A stretch of 60,000 nucleotides of DNA from Symsagittifera roscoffensis (GCF_963678635.1 NC_087070.1:49397467-49457466); one strand, 5' to 3'. Shown: positions 47,384 to 59,365, counted from the stretch's first letter. A program made the numbers and translations. The notes: generated from the sequence alone by a model not told the origin.

Positions 47384-47575
47384 GAAAGTGTACATGGCAA
47401 GACCCAATTCAAAGGCCCAGGTTGAGACCCTGGCACTGTGGGCGAAGAGCAAGGGCGTTCCCAAGGACATCAATGGGGTGTGGCTGGGCTACATCAAACA
47501 AGTTCTGGTTCTGCAGGCAGAACAGAACAATAATGTGCCAGAGGAGAGAATCCACTTGAGACGAACCGGTTTCGG
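47384..47575 (+). CDS. C-type lectin-like domain exon, part 2
   Basis: 192 bp between the acceptor TTTTTCATAG and the donor GTAATC. The encoded stretch has VYMARPNSKAQVETLALWAK and DINGVWLGYIK, matching the LARPNS-helix-WLGY core of C-type lectin-like domains (WIGL/WLGY motif). It has much better base balance and coding character than the flanking DNA. The exon ends in phase 2, so at least one further exon should encode the calcium-site/disulfide end of the domain; I do not find it before the duplication boundary. Possibly part of the same secreted protein as the exon at 38,209. Confidence 0.65.
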
Positions 47576-48018
47576 GTAATCGCCCTCTTATTTTACCCAT
47601 CTAAACTTCACATTAGGAGAGAATAAAACTAGGTATTTTTGACCAGTTGCGCACGCATGAATTCTTCCAGTTTTTAGGTCGACAAAGTTGATTTTTTAAC
47701 CTCGTTGATACATGAAACACACAAAAAAAATTTGAGAAAAGTTTGACTAACACAATGTAGAAATAACTATTTTTTTTCGAAAGTTATTTTGCCGATAGAA
47801 GCAAGAGCGGTGCAATCGCCATCTTATAAAATTTTCATCCATCGATTTCATCCAAAGTTCGCCCTTCAGGAAAAACTGAAATATAGGAGCTTTTACTTCA
47901 AACTATAAAAAATTAGTTGAGAAACTTCAAAAACAAAAAAAAAATCAAGCAGAAAGAGTCATCTCCGTTTTTGCAGCAGACTAGAATACCGGAAACTTTC
48001 TTTTTTCATAGTTGTTTC

Positions 48019-48231
48019 GGCTCTTTTTCCTTCCCTCCCCCCTCCCCACCTCACACGACCACCATTTTTATGGTGCAACGAGTAGGTAGTTTTACAAGGT
48101 TAATTATGAAGACTAAATATGTTTGACCCAGCCTAATTAGTCCACATGCCAATTTTCATAACGATCGGACAATGAGAACAGTAACTTTACTAGAAAAAAA
48201 TTGCTGGTGGAGGGTAAAAGGAAAAAGAGCC
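48019..48231 (+). mobile_element. Intact 213-bp MITE with 8-bp target duplication
   Basis: GGCTCTTTTTCCTTCC to GGAAAAAGAGCC: perfect 12-bp terminal inverted repeats. It is flanked by GTTGTTTC at 48,011-48,018 and 48,232-48,239. Reference copy for the family split at 14,787-15,202. It predates the segmental duplication because unit 2 carries it too. Confidence 0.9.
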
Positions 48232-48239
48232 GTTGTTTC

Positions 48240-49833
48240 ATGTGTTAAATGGAAGAACGCGTCACGTTACGATGTAAATTAAATGTGGAGTGATAGTGGA
48301 AAAGAGCCCGGAACTCTCAAAAGCAAAATTCAACTATTCAATTTAGGAGTTTTAACATTCACGTGTATTTTGGATATTAGCTAGGTTGAAAAAATCTGTC
48401 AAGTTCATCATTCGAGGCTATTTATCATGATTGATCACAATTCTTATTTAGCTGGTCTTCAAAAAAATTCAACTGAAGATTTATAGAGAAAAACTTGTCT
48501 GTTTGTGTAGAAAAATTTGATAAAAACTCAAATTTCATTATCATAAGATAGAAAGATAATAACCATGCGAAGAAATAACAAATTTTTGAGCGGTTTAGAA
48601 AACAATTTTAAGCTTTTTATGAATTTCATGGACCTCCAAAATATTTGTTAAGAGCTTTAAAACTGTAAAATTTCCAGAAAAAGTTTTGAACACAATTAAT
48701 TTTCCCTGAACACGTTTAAGTAGATATGAAATGAGAGATTTTTTTGTAGAATAAACAACCGGGATTTCTAGAAAAACAGTAATTTTTGTCGAAAAGTATC
48801 ATCTGCTGATCTTTGAAATTAAGGAGATCTCATAGTTAATATTTATTTTTATTTTCAAACTTTTTGAAAAAAAAAACTTATTTCTTCAATGCAATAACAG
48901 TTTTTTTAGCACTTAGCATAAGCGGCAAAAATACGTTTTTAAAAATCTCTCAGTTTACTCAGAGGCAAAGAAGTATCAAAAGCCTCTTACAAAGTGAAAA
49001 ATGTGTTTAAATGATATTGCTTGTTAGGCAAAAACTTTCAAAATAGCTTTTTAATTTTTTTGTAGATTTATCAATTCAAAAAGTTGGTTCAGATAGTTTG
49101 AAGGATAGTCAGACTTACGAAGAATCCACCCTATTTTCTCACTACATTTTCAGGTATCTGCAGTAGCTGTTTCTCAAAAAGTCCATTTGAATATTTAAAA
49201 AAAAAATTTAAAATTGTTTCAAATGAAATTGTTTCAAATGAACAAAATGATTTCTTTGAAACAAACACGTCTGGAACAAACAAATTGCTTCAAATCAATT
49301 TAAAATTAGAAAATGCAATGAAAACAAAACTGGTACCACGCATTAGCTATCCCACCTTGGTCAAATAACCAGCCGTATCAGCCAAATACTGTCAAAAATT
49401 TTTCTTCCGAATCATTCAAATTAGCATAAGTGAAACTAAGTTCCAAAAAACGACAAACTCTGTTGAATAAAATAAAACCATCACGAAAAGATGGGAAATT
49501 CTCGCAAAATAATGAACAAAAATGCCCAATTGGTTTTTTGTGCTGCCAAAACAAAAAAAATCAGTGTCTGGGCAGAACCCTGAATGTTCCGAGGGTATTT
49601 TTTTCGGAAATTGAATTTGCATCAAAATATTGGTAAGTAGGTGAAGAATGAAGTGAAAATGACTTTTTGATTAAAAACTTTTTGAGGATCCTTTCTCATA
49701 TGCAAAATGATTTACTTGAATAGCTCAAATTGAATTAATCTTTGAGCTGGATTCTTTCGCCGCAATGGCAGGGCGCTTGTCATCTATCCGAATATCTCAG
49801 CCATCTTAAGTTATTCATGTTACTTAACATTTA
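48240..49833. other. AT-rich stretch of the duplication unit, no gene seen
   Basis: About 1.6 kb with no credible exon. It includes a short direct repeat (TTTCAAATGAAATTGTTTCA near 49,220). The 68-69-codon frames on both strands near 49,420-49,640 lack any coding feature beyond being open. Confidence 0.4.
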
Positions 49834-50075
49834 TGTTGGGCCTTGAAGGCCAATAATATGTGGTGACATTCGCAAACCACTGAAGCTGTTGAGACCTCAC
49901 GCAAATAGCGAGAGGTCTGTCTACAAACTATAACATTAAAAACGAGTTGACAATAAACCTTAACCCGCCGTGTTTTTAAACAATCGAGTACAATTGACAC
50001 CCATTGATTAAATACTCCAAAGAGATTACACCAAGAGATGCGAGATTTGACCGGGAAGAGGATACAATTATAACA
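49834..50075 (+). mobile_element. Gypsy-type LTR, unit 1
   Basis: 242 bp starting TGTTGGGCC and ending TTATAACA (TGTT...AACA ends), with AATAAA at 49,952-49,957, immediately followed by TGGCGCAGCAAG, which has the TGG start of a tRNA primer-binding site. The internal sequence after it encodes gag-like residues up to the duplication breakpoint at 50,786, so this copy is truncated. Confidence 0.75.
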
Positions 50076-50786
50076 TGGCGCAGCAAGAATACAACCCAAA
50101 GACTCTGTCAAAATTTGAGCTGTTCTAGCTTAAACGCACTACAGAAACACCAGTAAAATTGTCAAAATGGGTTGCAGGATTACAAATGGCGGTGTTTGCC
50201 GAAGAAAGTATCGACATTTGGGAGTTACTGCGTCAGAGACCCCTGACGCCACACCGACATCCTTCAACCATCCTCGAAGACCAGGCGAAAGCACAAAAGA
50301 GAGACAGTAAGTGCAGAAACCAGGAGAAGATAAAACACACGAGAACGAGAGACAACTAATAGATAGTTAAAAGACAACTAAGGAATACGATGCGGAACAA
50401 TTCCAACGTGATGATGCAGAGATATGCGCAAAAAGACAATGTCGACCAGGTATTTAACGGCGCTGGAAAATGTTCGAACGGCGCTGGAAAATACATTCGC
50501 CACAGAAAACATCATCGCACTTGACCTATACATTTTGATCTGTAGAGTATAGAAAAAGGATTAATCCTTGGAACAATTCCACGCGGAACTGGTGCAGTTG
50601 CACTAATATTCAGATTGCGGTGACAGAGAAGATGATGGAGTGAGGGATATTTTAATGCGCATATGCTTAAGGGAAAAAGTCACGGAAGAACTCTTAGCAG
50701 AAACTAGACACCACAAGAGGTACATGAGTACACGATCAACCAAGAAAAAACGAATAGAGCAGCATAACAAAACGAAAAAAAATTGC
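50076..50786 (+). pseudogene. Truncated gypsy gag start, unit 1
   Basis: Begins at the primer-binding site. Gag-like residues appear in short frames, for example 50,159-50,359 (KWVAGLQMAVFAEESIDIWELL) and 50,640 onward (REKVTEELLAE), separated by stops. Cut at 50,786 by the duplication junction. Confidence 0.6.
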
Positions 50787-50816
50787 TACCACTTGCGAAA
50801 AAAAATTGCTACCCAT
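50787..50816. other. 30-bp filler at duplication junction
   Basis: The filler consists of TACCACTTGCG, which occurs in lectin exon 1 (about 46,671), followed by AAAAAAAATTGCTACC, which copies the sequence directly to its left, and three or four further bases. This is the pattern of templated insertion during end joining. Confidence 0.75.
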
Positions 50817-50923
50817 AGAGGGTGGGAGGGGCGAATGAGAAAATGTGCTACCACTTGCGTCCAGTTGAAATGGGGGTGGGGTCGTTCTTCGATGCCATGG
50901 ACTACTGCGAGGGAGTGTTCAAC
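50817..50923 (+). pseudogene. Second copy of lectin exon part 1, 5' truncated
   Basis: Identical to 46,638-46,744 but the first 35 bp of the exon and its acceptor are gone. By chance the gag-derived frame starting at 50,640 reads through the filler into the lectin frame, giving an open frame to the donor at 50,924. Confidence 0.7.
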
Positions 50924-51562
50924 GTATCTGTGGGACCAGAGTGAGCTCTTTTCATACCTTCTAAGGAGAAATCAAAACTGACGCACTTTTTTGTTTATTT
51001 CTTTCATATCGTTTGAATGCTTACTTTTCATATCGTTTGAATTCTTGTGATGAAGAATATTAATAAGCAATTCTAGTTAAAGAGCCTTCTAAATGTTATC
51101 CTATCGTTGCTTGTCTTGATTTAAAATCCTTGTCTCAGTTAGCTAGCCGAGCTTTGCAGACTAAGTTTTAATTTACCTCGTCTCAAAATATGAGTTTTGG
51201 TTTCAAAATATGTTTCTTGCAATTTTAAAAGCCTGTGGAAGGAACCAATAAATATATTTAACCAGCCTCCAAAACAACCGGGACTTTGGGCTTTTTCCAT
51301 TCTCAGCTTTGAATCATTCCTAGGTTTTTATTTTTGCGATTCCGAAAGCCTGTTCAAAAAGGATTTGACAATCTATGCTGCAATAAAACGTGCCGATGTG
51401 GAAAAGTGAATCGAGCTTTACAACATTTCTTACATCGTACGAACTGCTGCATGAACAATTTTCAAACCAATTGAAATAGTAATTCTAGAAAAGTGAGGCG
51501 AAGAGAGGAGGTGGGGGGTTAGGGAAATTGGAAAATAGTTGATTTTTGTGTGTTTTTCATAG

Positions 51563-51754
51563 GAAAGTGTACATGGCAAGACCCAATTCAAAGGCCCAGG
51601 TTGAGACCCTGGCACTGTGGGCGAAGAGCAAGGGCGTTCCCAAGGACATCAATGGGGTGTGGCTGGGCTACATCAAACAAGTTCTGGTTCTGCAGGCAGA
51701 ACAGAACAATAATGTGCCAGAGGAGAGAATCCACTTGAGACGAACCGGTTTCGG
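51563..51754 (+). CDS. Second copy of lectin exon part 2
   Basis: Duplicate of 47,384-47,575 with both splice sites kept and no difference seen in the coding part. Whether it is spliced into a transcript depends on the upstream truncated exon, or on skipping it from unit 1. Frame and features are as for the first copy. Confidence 0.6.
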
Positions 51755-52197
51755 GTAATCGCCCTCTTATTTTACCCATCTAAACTTCACATTAGGAGAG
51801 AATAAAACTAGGTATTTTTGACCAGTTGCGCACGCATGAATTCTTCCAGTTTTTAGGTCGACAAAGTTGATTTTTTAACCTCGTTGATACATGAAACACA
51901 CAAAAAAAATTTGAGAAAAGTTTGACTAACACAATGTAGAAATAACTATTTTTTTTCGAAAGTTATTTTGCCGATAGAAGCAAGAGCGGTGCAATCGCCA
52001 TCTTATAAAATTTTCATCCATCGATTTCATCCAAAGTTCGCCCTTCAGGAAAAACTGAAATATAGGAGCTTTTACTTCAAACTATAAAAAATTAGTTGAG
52101 AAACTTCAAAAACAAAAAAAAAATCAAGCAGAAAGAGTCATCTCCGTTTTTGCAGCAGACTAGAATACCGGAAACTTTCTTTTTTCATAGTTGTTTC

Positions 52198-52410
52198 GGC
52201 TCTTTTTCCTTCCCTCCCCCCTCCCCACCTCACACGACCACCATTTTTATGGTGCAACGAGTAGGTAGTTTTACAAGGTTAATTATGAAGACTAAATATG
52301 TTTGACCCAGCCTAATTAGTCCACATGCCAATTTTCATAACGATCGGACAATGAGAACAGTAACTTTACTAGAAAAAAATTGCTGGTGGAGGGTAAAAGG
52401 AAAAAGAGCC
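52198..52410 (+). mobile_element. 213-bp MITE, unit 2 copy
   Basis: Same as 48,019-48,231 with flanking GTTGTTTC at 52,190-52,197 and 52,411-52,418; a passenger of the segmental duplication. Confidence 0.9.
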
Positions 52411-54012
52411 GTTGTTTCATGTGTTAAATGGAAGAACGCGTCACGTTACGATGTAAATTAAATGTGGAGTGATAGTGGAAAAGAGCCCGGAACTCTCAAA
52501 AGCAAAATTCAACTATTCAATTTAGGAGTTTTAACATTCACGTGTATTTTGGATATTAGCTAGGTTGAAAAAATCTGTCAAGTTCATCATTCGAGGCTAT
52601 TTATCATGATTGATCACAATTCTTATTTAGCTGGTCTTCAAAAAAATTCAACTGAAGATTTATAGAGAAAAACTTGTCTGTTTGTGTAGAAAAATTTGAT
52701 AAAAACTCAAATTTCATTATCATAAGATAGAAAGATAATAACCATGCGAAGAAATAACAAATTTTTGAGCGGTTTAAAAAACAATTTTAAGCTTTTTATG
52801 AATTTCATGGACCTCCAAAATATTTGTTAAGAGCTTTAAAACTGTAAAATTTCCAGAAAAAGTTTTGAACACAATTAATTTTCCCTGAACACGTTTAAGT
52901 AGATATGAAATGAGAGATTTTTTTGTAGAATAAACAACCAGGGTTTCTAGAAAAACAGTAATTTTTGTCGAAAAGTATCATCTGCTGATCTTTGAAATTA
53001 AGGAGATCTCATAGATAATATTTATTTTTATTTTCAAACTTTTTGAAAAAAAAAACTTATTTCTTCAATGCAATAACAGTTTTTTTAGCACTTAGCATAA
53101 GCGGCAAAAATACGTTTTTAAAAATCTCTCAGTTTACTCAGAGGCAAAGAAGTATCAAAAGCCTCTTACAAAGTGAAAAATGTGTTTAAATGATATTGCT
53201 TGTTAGGCAAAAACTTTCAAAATAGCTTTTTAATTTTTTTGTAGATTTATCAATTCAAAAAGTTGGTTCAGATAGTTTGAAGGATAGTCAGACTTACGAA
53301 GAATCCACCCTATTTTCTCACTACATTTTCAGGTATCTGCAGTAGCTGTTTCTCAAAAAGTCCATTTGAATATTTAAAAAAAAAATTTAAAATTGTTTCA
53401 AATGAAATTGTTTCAAATGAACAAAATGATTTCTTTGAAACAAACACGTCTGGAACAAACAAATTGCTTCAAATCAATTTAAAATTAGAAAATGCAATGA
53501 AAACAAAACTGGTACCACGCATTAGCTATCCCACCTTGGTCAAATAACCAGCCGTATCAGCCAAATACTGTCAAAAATTTTTCTTCCGAATCATTCAAAT
53601 TAGCATAAGTGAAACTAAGTTCCAAAAAACGACAAACTCTGTTGAATAAAATAAAACCATCACGAAAAGATGGGAAATTCTCGCAAAATAATGAACAAAA
53701 ATGCCCAATTGGTTTTTTGTGCTGCCAAAACAAAAAAAATCAGTGTCTGGGCAGAACCCTGAATGTTCCGAGGGTATTTTTTTCGGAAATTGAATTTGCA
53801 TCAAAATATTGGTAAGTAGGTGAAGAATGAAGTGAAAATGACTTTTTGATTAAAAACTTTTTGAGGATCCTTTCTCATATGCAAAATGATTTACTTGAAT
53901 AGCTCAAATTGAATTAATCTTTGAGCTGGATTCTTTCGCCGCAATGGCAGGGCGCTTGTCATCTATCCGAATATCTCAGCCATCTTAAGTTATTCATGTT
54001 ACTTAACATTTA

Positions 54013-54254
54013 TGTTGGGCCTTGAAGGCCAATAATATGTGGTGACATTCGCAAACCACTGAAGCTGTTGAGACCTCACGCAAATAGCGAGAGGTCTGTC
54101 TACAAACTGTAACATTAAAAACGAGTTGACAATAAACCTTAACCCGCCGTGTTTTTATACAATCGAGTACAATTGACACCCATTGATTAAATACTCCAAA
54201 GAGATTACACCAAGAGATGCGAGATTTGACCGGGAAGAGGATACAATTATAACA
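54013..54254 (+). mobile_element. Gypsy-type 5' LTR, unit 2
   Basis: Duplicate of the LTR at 49,834-50,075, again followed by TGGCGCAGCAAG. Here the internal region continues past the duplication end into gag-pol remains. No second LTR is found before the window ends, so the element runs off the right edge or has lost its 3' LTR. Confidence 0.75.
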
Positions 54255-57200
54255 TGGCGCAGCAAGAATACAACCCAAAGACTCTGTCAAAATTTGAGCT
54301 GTTCTAGCTTAAACGCACTACAGAAACACCAGTAAAATTGTCAAAATGGGTTGCAGGATTACAAATGGCGGTGTTTGCCGAAGAAAGTATCGACATTTGG
54401 GAGTTACTGCGTCAGAGACCCCTGACGCCACACCGACATCCTTCAACCATCCTCGAAGACCAGGCGAAAGCACAAAAGAGAGACAGTAAGTGCAGAAACC
54501 AGGAGAAGATAAAACACACGAGAACGAGAGACAACTAATAGATAGTTAAAAGACAACTAAGGAATACGATGCGGAACAATTCCAACGGGATGATGCAGAG
54601 ATATGCGCAAAAAGACAATGTCGACCAGGTATTTAACGGCGCTGGAAAATGTTCGAACGGCGCTGGAAAATACATTCGCCACAGAAAATATCATCGCACT
54701 TGACCTATACATTTTGATCTGTAGAGTATAGAAAAAGGATTAATCCTTGGAACAATTCCACGCGGAACTGGTGCAGTTGCAATAATATTCAGATTGCGGT
54801 GACAGAGAAGATGATGGAGTGAGGGATATTTTAATGCGCATATGCTTAAGGGAAAAAGTCACGGAAGAACTCTTAGCAGAAACTAGACACCACAAGAGGT
54901 ACATGAGTACACGATCAACCAAGAAAAAACGAATAGAGCAGCATAACAAAACGAAAAAAAATTGCAATCAAAGACAATCAGCTCCTCGGAAATCACAATA
55001 GCAACATGCAAGAACCAGTTAGGTTCATAATCCAACAGCGAAACAAGCCAACGTTCGGCACGGGGCAGTGGACGAGGAAAAACCCCAGGTTCTCAAAACA
55101 GAAAGCAAAACCAACAGGGTCATCAACTACCATGTTGTAGCCATCAACTACAAGCACTGCTGCATATTTGGTAAAACTTGTTCAGCAGTTTATCTTTAAA
55201 AAAGCCCCACAAAAGTCAAAATTTATTTAAATTGCAGCAGAAGGGAACTTTTACAAAAACTTGCTGGACAACAGTTGTCAACTAGGTCAAAAAACGTGAA
55301 AAAACATGCGAAGTTACAACAAGACCAGCTTGAGGACAACATAGACCCTGTTGCATTTGCAAAATTCACGATCATAAGCTGGCGGAAGACCCTACAACAA
55401 AACAAATATACAATCATGACTATCAACGTAGAATTCAACTCAAAAAAGCAGTAGTGAATACAGAACATACAGAAGCAAAGCGCAAGAAAAACAATACATG
55501 GTTGGGTTGCACTAAATCTGAAGAATTAAGTACTATTCATACTGCATTTGACTCCTCACGCTTTACCGTAACGGGAAGTTGACTCGGCGGGCTATTCTAA
55601 ATTGAGTCCTTCCGCGCTGTAAAAAATTGGGCTCCGCCGGATACATGTTAATGCGCGATATCTTACGGCAATGCGGTTATGTTTTAGGCAACTTAGGACT
55701 ACGTCATGGGACTCAGTTTTTTATTTTAGGCGGAAATTAAAAAGGTTAAATTATTCGAAACGGTTGACATCCCACTCTGATTGGGTTAAATTGATGAAAC
55801 ATTCGGTGTAAAATATATTGAACGCTATGGTACCAAACTGACCATTTTCTGGTTCAAGGCGGCCACTGACTTCTAACCACACTCTTCTAAGCATATAAAT
55901 CCAAAAACTAGGGCAACAAAAAGAATAAAATGAGAAAAAATAAGCAAAAAAAAATGATTAGAGATAGATAATTAAGCAAGTGAAACAGTAAATTAGATTT
56001 ACAAATTCGGCACTAACTATTGATGTTTGAAGCCAGCATTGCTCACGAAAAGGAGCGCACAAACCATATAATGAAGACGCAGCCCATTAAATCGCATGCT
56101 ACAAGGGAGTCAACATCGAACGCCTGAAGATTGGTCATAGCGATTGTAACGGGATAGAGGACAATGTAGTCAGTACCACTCATGAGGGTAGATGACAATC
56201 GAGCAAGTATAGTCAGACAAAAAACTCACAGAAAATTGGCATCAATTTGCAACAAGAAAATTTAAAACACTATGTGGTACTAAGCATTGAATCAGAGAAT
56301 GAGTCCGACCAAAATATGGCAATTTTGGACAAGATGACAAAACAATATGGTCCAAACAAAAATTAAAAAAAAAAACAAATGTACAACAAATGGTTAGAAG
56401 GGTAATCAATCACTTACAGGAGAGAGAAGAACAAAAAATCAGCCCTTTCATGGACCAGGAAAAATGAAAAAAAAATCATAAGAAACAGTGATAAATAAAC
56501 TGTTAGCTCAGTTGTAGCTACCTTGGAAAACGATCGATCGGTCATTTTGGCACTGGATTCAAACCAGATCAACAAATGCTTTCATTTCAGATGCCAAACT
56601 TTGAAACATTGCCGGACAATATTTCAAACTTTGACAATTAGGATACTTGGACCGGAAAATTTTTTTTCGACGATGGACATAAGATACGCATACACACAAG
56701 CAATTTTGTTAAACCAGAGAAAAATGCAAGTTTGATCTGGTTGGGAGCAAAGCCAAGAGAATATATCAGTTGCTAACGGGAATTAACGGAGTGATGAATA
56801 TGCCGAACTTCAAAAATCAATCGATCTTACGCTAACAAGGTGTAAATACCCATTTGCGTTTCTTAACGAAATACTAGTGATGACAAAAAAAATTTCGTAA
56901 AAAGAGGTGGTCCTCAAATTCTTATTGAATCTTCAAGAAACAGAGAACCTGGCTAAATACTGACGTATGTACCAAATTGCGTGAAAACAAGTCAAAAGGT
57001 TGAGGTTTACCGTCATTGAAAAAAAAGTTTTGACTAAAATTAAAGAAAACCAAAACTGTTGAAAAACTAAACTCCCAAAAAACTTACAACCATTGAAAAT
57101 TTCATAGGATCAATACACCAACTGTTCTTATTTGCCATAACCTGACCGCAAAAACAACCGCATTAGACCACTACTGAAACACTACCAGAAAAACAGCTTC

Positions 57201-57893
57201 AAATGTCTAGAAAGCCACAAAAAAAATTAGTAACCGATGTTACAGAAAACAGTATTTTTGCTCAAAGTTTCGATACCAGGCTTGTATGCGATGGACAGAC
57301 ATCATGACTACGAGCGGCATTGGAACGATACTTCCTGAAACCTGAAGGATGGGTATAAGTATCGAATGCATCAATTCTTTTGAACTCACATGAGGAGAAA
57401 ACTAAACGAACATGCTTGAGCTATTAAGAGTAATTTGGTCGGTGAAATACTTTAAATACTACCGTTACGGTTAAGCATACACAATATTTACCGGTCATGA
57501 AGCCCTTTTAAGTGCATTGAACGAGTCGGAAATGACGAAAACAGATCAATCGATTCTAACAAGAAAGATTGGTAGATTATTACCATTCATTTCCGATATC
57601 AAACATCTAGAAGTTAAAAAATGGGACTGATTGACTTATTATCAAGAAATCCAGTCCGCGCGGCGCTCACAGCCAGCAATTATTATAAAGAAAGTGTACA
57701 GAAGTTGCTAAGATCAAAAACAGAAAACTTAGACAACATATTGCTCAGCGGACTAGCCAATAGGAATCAAGCACCAAAGTGTTTAAATGACAGTCAAAAA
57801 GAACGCCGTACACAAATTGACTCCGTTCTAAACTTGCATTCGGAAACATTACTGTCAGAATTTGCTGACAAAATTCACATTATGAAAAACTAA
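54255..57893 (+). pseudogene. Decayed Ty3/gypsy gag-pol
   Basis: Many stops and frameshifts, but recognisable blocks in order: gag-like KWVAGLQMAVFAEESIDIW (54,338-54,538), a Lys/Arg-rich segment to 55,000, an RT stretch at 56,523-56,735 (LALDSNQINKCF, then FSTMDIRYAYTQAILL with the catalytic-Asp motif), and the end of RNase H at 57,621-57,660 (MGLIDLLSRNP), followed by the connection to integrase (to 57,893). The motifs fit the K02A2.6-like gypsy group, as does the minus-strand relic at 44-45.6 kb. No integrase catalytic triad is identified. Not functional as read. Confidence 0.72.
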
Positions 57894-59161
57894 AAGAATG
57901 AGTCAAAATAGGAAAATCATTTCTTTCTTATCATGGAACGATAAAAATTGAAGAATAACACACCCAATAAACAGGCGGCGAAGCGTCCATGAACGGACAA
58001 CAAAGTACCCATCACACTTTCAACCAGGAAACAGTAAGTAGGAACAGGAAAAAAGTTAAAATCACCAAAAGAGTGGGAACACAAAAACAACAGCGCTCAA
58101 ACATTCACATAGTCACAAACATTCGAAACACAAATACTGGAAATACAGAAGAGGAATCCGGATCGATCTTGAGATAAATTGTCCCAAAGAAGCCCTCTTG
58201 AAATGGACACACACCAACTGGTCTTAGCCATAGACAAGGAGTTAGTACCACCAAAAGAGCACAATCCAGGGCGCTTGACAGAGGAGGAGGACGCATCACT
58301 TGGTCGGAAAAAGCTGAACAAAAGGTTTGAACATAAGTTCACAAAAGTGAGGACACAGAAGAATATAACCTGAGACCACTGGTGCCCGAGTCGAGATTTT
58401 TCACCTAATTTGAAGCAAGATTTGAGCGGTTTGAGCGGTTTTTTTAGACAATACGCTCAAAATCTTGCTTCAAAATGAGCGGTTTGAGCGGTTTTTGAAC
58501 GGTTTTATCTAAAAAAAAAACCGCTCAAACCGCTCAAATCTTGCTGAAAAACCGCTCAAACCGCTCATATCTTGAGCGGTTTTTGAGCGGGATCTCGACC
58601 CGGGTGCATTTCTTGAAAGAGCGGGACTGAGAATATTGTGTGCGCCACCGTTTTGTGTCCGCGTTTTGTGTCCGCGACAGTTTTTTGAACATAAATGGAT
58701 GAATGGTTAACCCAAATCACCTGCGAGACACAGTGCTGGAAAATATTTATACTTTGAATGCATCAAGCTGCAAGGACTGCCGAGAACAAGACAAAAATCT
58801 AGAGAGATCTCAAATCACATAGGATCAAAGACACAATAAAAACTATCGGTCCGAGCATGAAGTGCAAATAGAAGCAGAGCTTCAAAAAACAATTATCCAG
58901 AAAAGGTCAATCCAGATGATGACTAGCAAGAGAGTTAAGAAATGGAAAACCCGGCAGAGGCACTGACTTATCCAATATTCGTCGAGACACCAGAAGGGGA
59001 GTTAGAAAGAACAAAAACCACAGAGCCAGCAACAGAACAGTAATTGGAACAGGGCACCAATAAAACAACTGAAAAAATACAAATAGACGCCGCGAAAAGA
59101 AACCAACTGCGACAGGGTACCCAATAAAGAAGGGAGCAACAAAGAGAAGAAGACAAGTGGA
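57894..59161 (+). pseudogene. Post-pol remains of the gypsy element
   Basis: Short charged open stretches (57,989-58,177; 58,179-58,373, the latter with ELVPPKEHNPGRLTEEED) separated by stops, then the fold-back at 58,384-58,606 and more open Lys/Thr-rich pieces. Base composition (A- and C-rich plus strand) matches the preceding gag-pol relic, so I treat it as the same element. No integrase or env motif is recognised. Confidence 0.4.
58384..58606. mobile_element. Fold-back element of GAGCGGTTT repeats
   Basis: The ends TGCCCGAGTCGAGAT and ATCTCGACCCGGGTGCA form imperfect terminal inverted repeats. Between them TTGAGCGGTTTGAGCGGTTT and AAACCGCTCAAACCGCTCAA alternate with ATCTTGCTTCAAA-type spacers, so the whole 220 bp is self-complementary at several registers. 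The MITE interpretation is from structure; no target duplication is certain. Confidence 0.7.
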
Positions 59162-59365
59162 ATGGAACAACAAACAGTTGTCGAGAAACAAGCCCAGCTG
59201 CAGAGAAGACAACATCCAAAGTGGGCTTGCGGCATCCCGAAACCTAAAAGAAGGGTCAAATTCAACGTACAAGAGTCTTCAACAACAGACTCCGGGATAA
59301 CATCAACATCGGAGAACTTGGCAGTACTGGAACCTTCGTTTCGCAAAAAGCAAGATTTCAAGTAG
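59162..59365 (+). CDS. Short ORF in the 3' part of the gypsy relic
   Basis: 67 codons, Gln/Ser/Thr-rich, with a basic PKPKRRVKFN patch. It could be a fragment of a charged gag- or accessory-type protein. It is in the same direction and of the same composition as neighbours at 59,585 and 59,827. No family is recognised. Confidence 0.25.
   Translation: MEQQTVVEKQAQLQRRQHPKWACGIPKPKRRVKFNVQESSTTDSGITSTSENLAVLEPSFRKKQDFK

Larger units (their letters stand above)
46638..54965 (+). repeat. Tandem segmental duplication, two 4,149-bp units
   Basis: Unit 1 is 46,638-50,786 and unit 2 is 50,817-54,965, offset 4,179 bp. They differ at only about a dozen positions I could spot (for example 47,033 C/T, 48,599 G/A, 50,410 T/G). 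Each holds the lectin exons, a 213-bp MITE and a 242-bp LTR with the start of a gypsy element. A 30-bp filler (50,787-50,816) lies between them. Divergence near 0.3% means very recent, or haplotypes joined in assembly. Confidence 0.92.

Noticed and set aside
49430-49636. Small ORFs repeated exactly in both duplication units
   Set aside because: Being identical in both units reflects the recent duplication, not selection; the sequences show no domain, splice site or coding bias.
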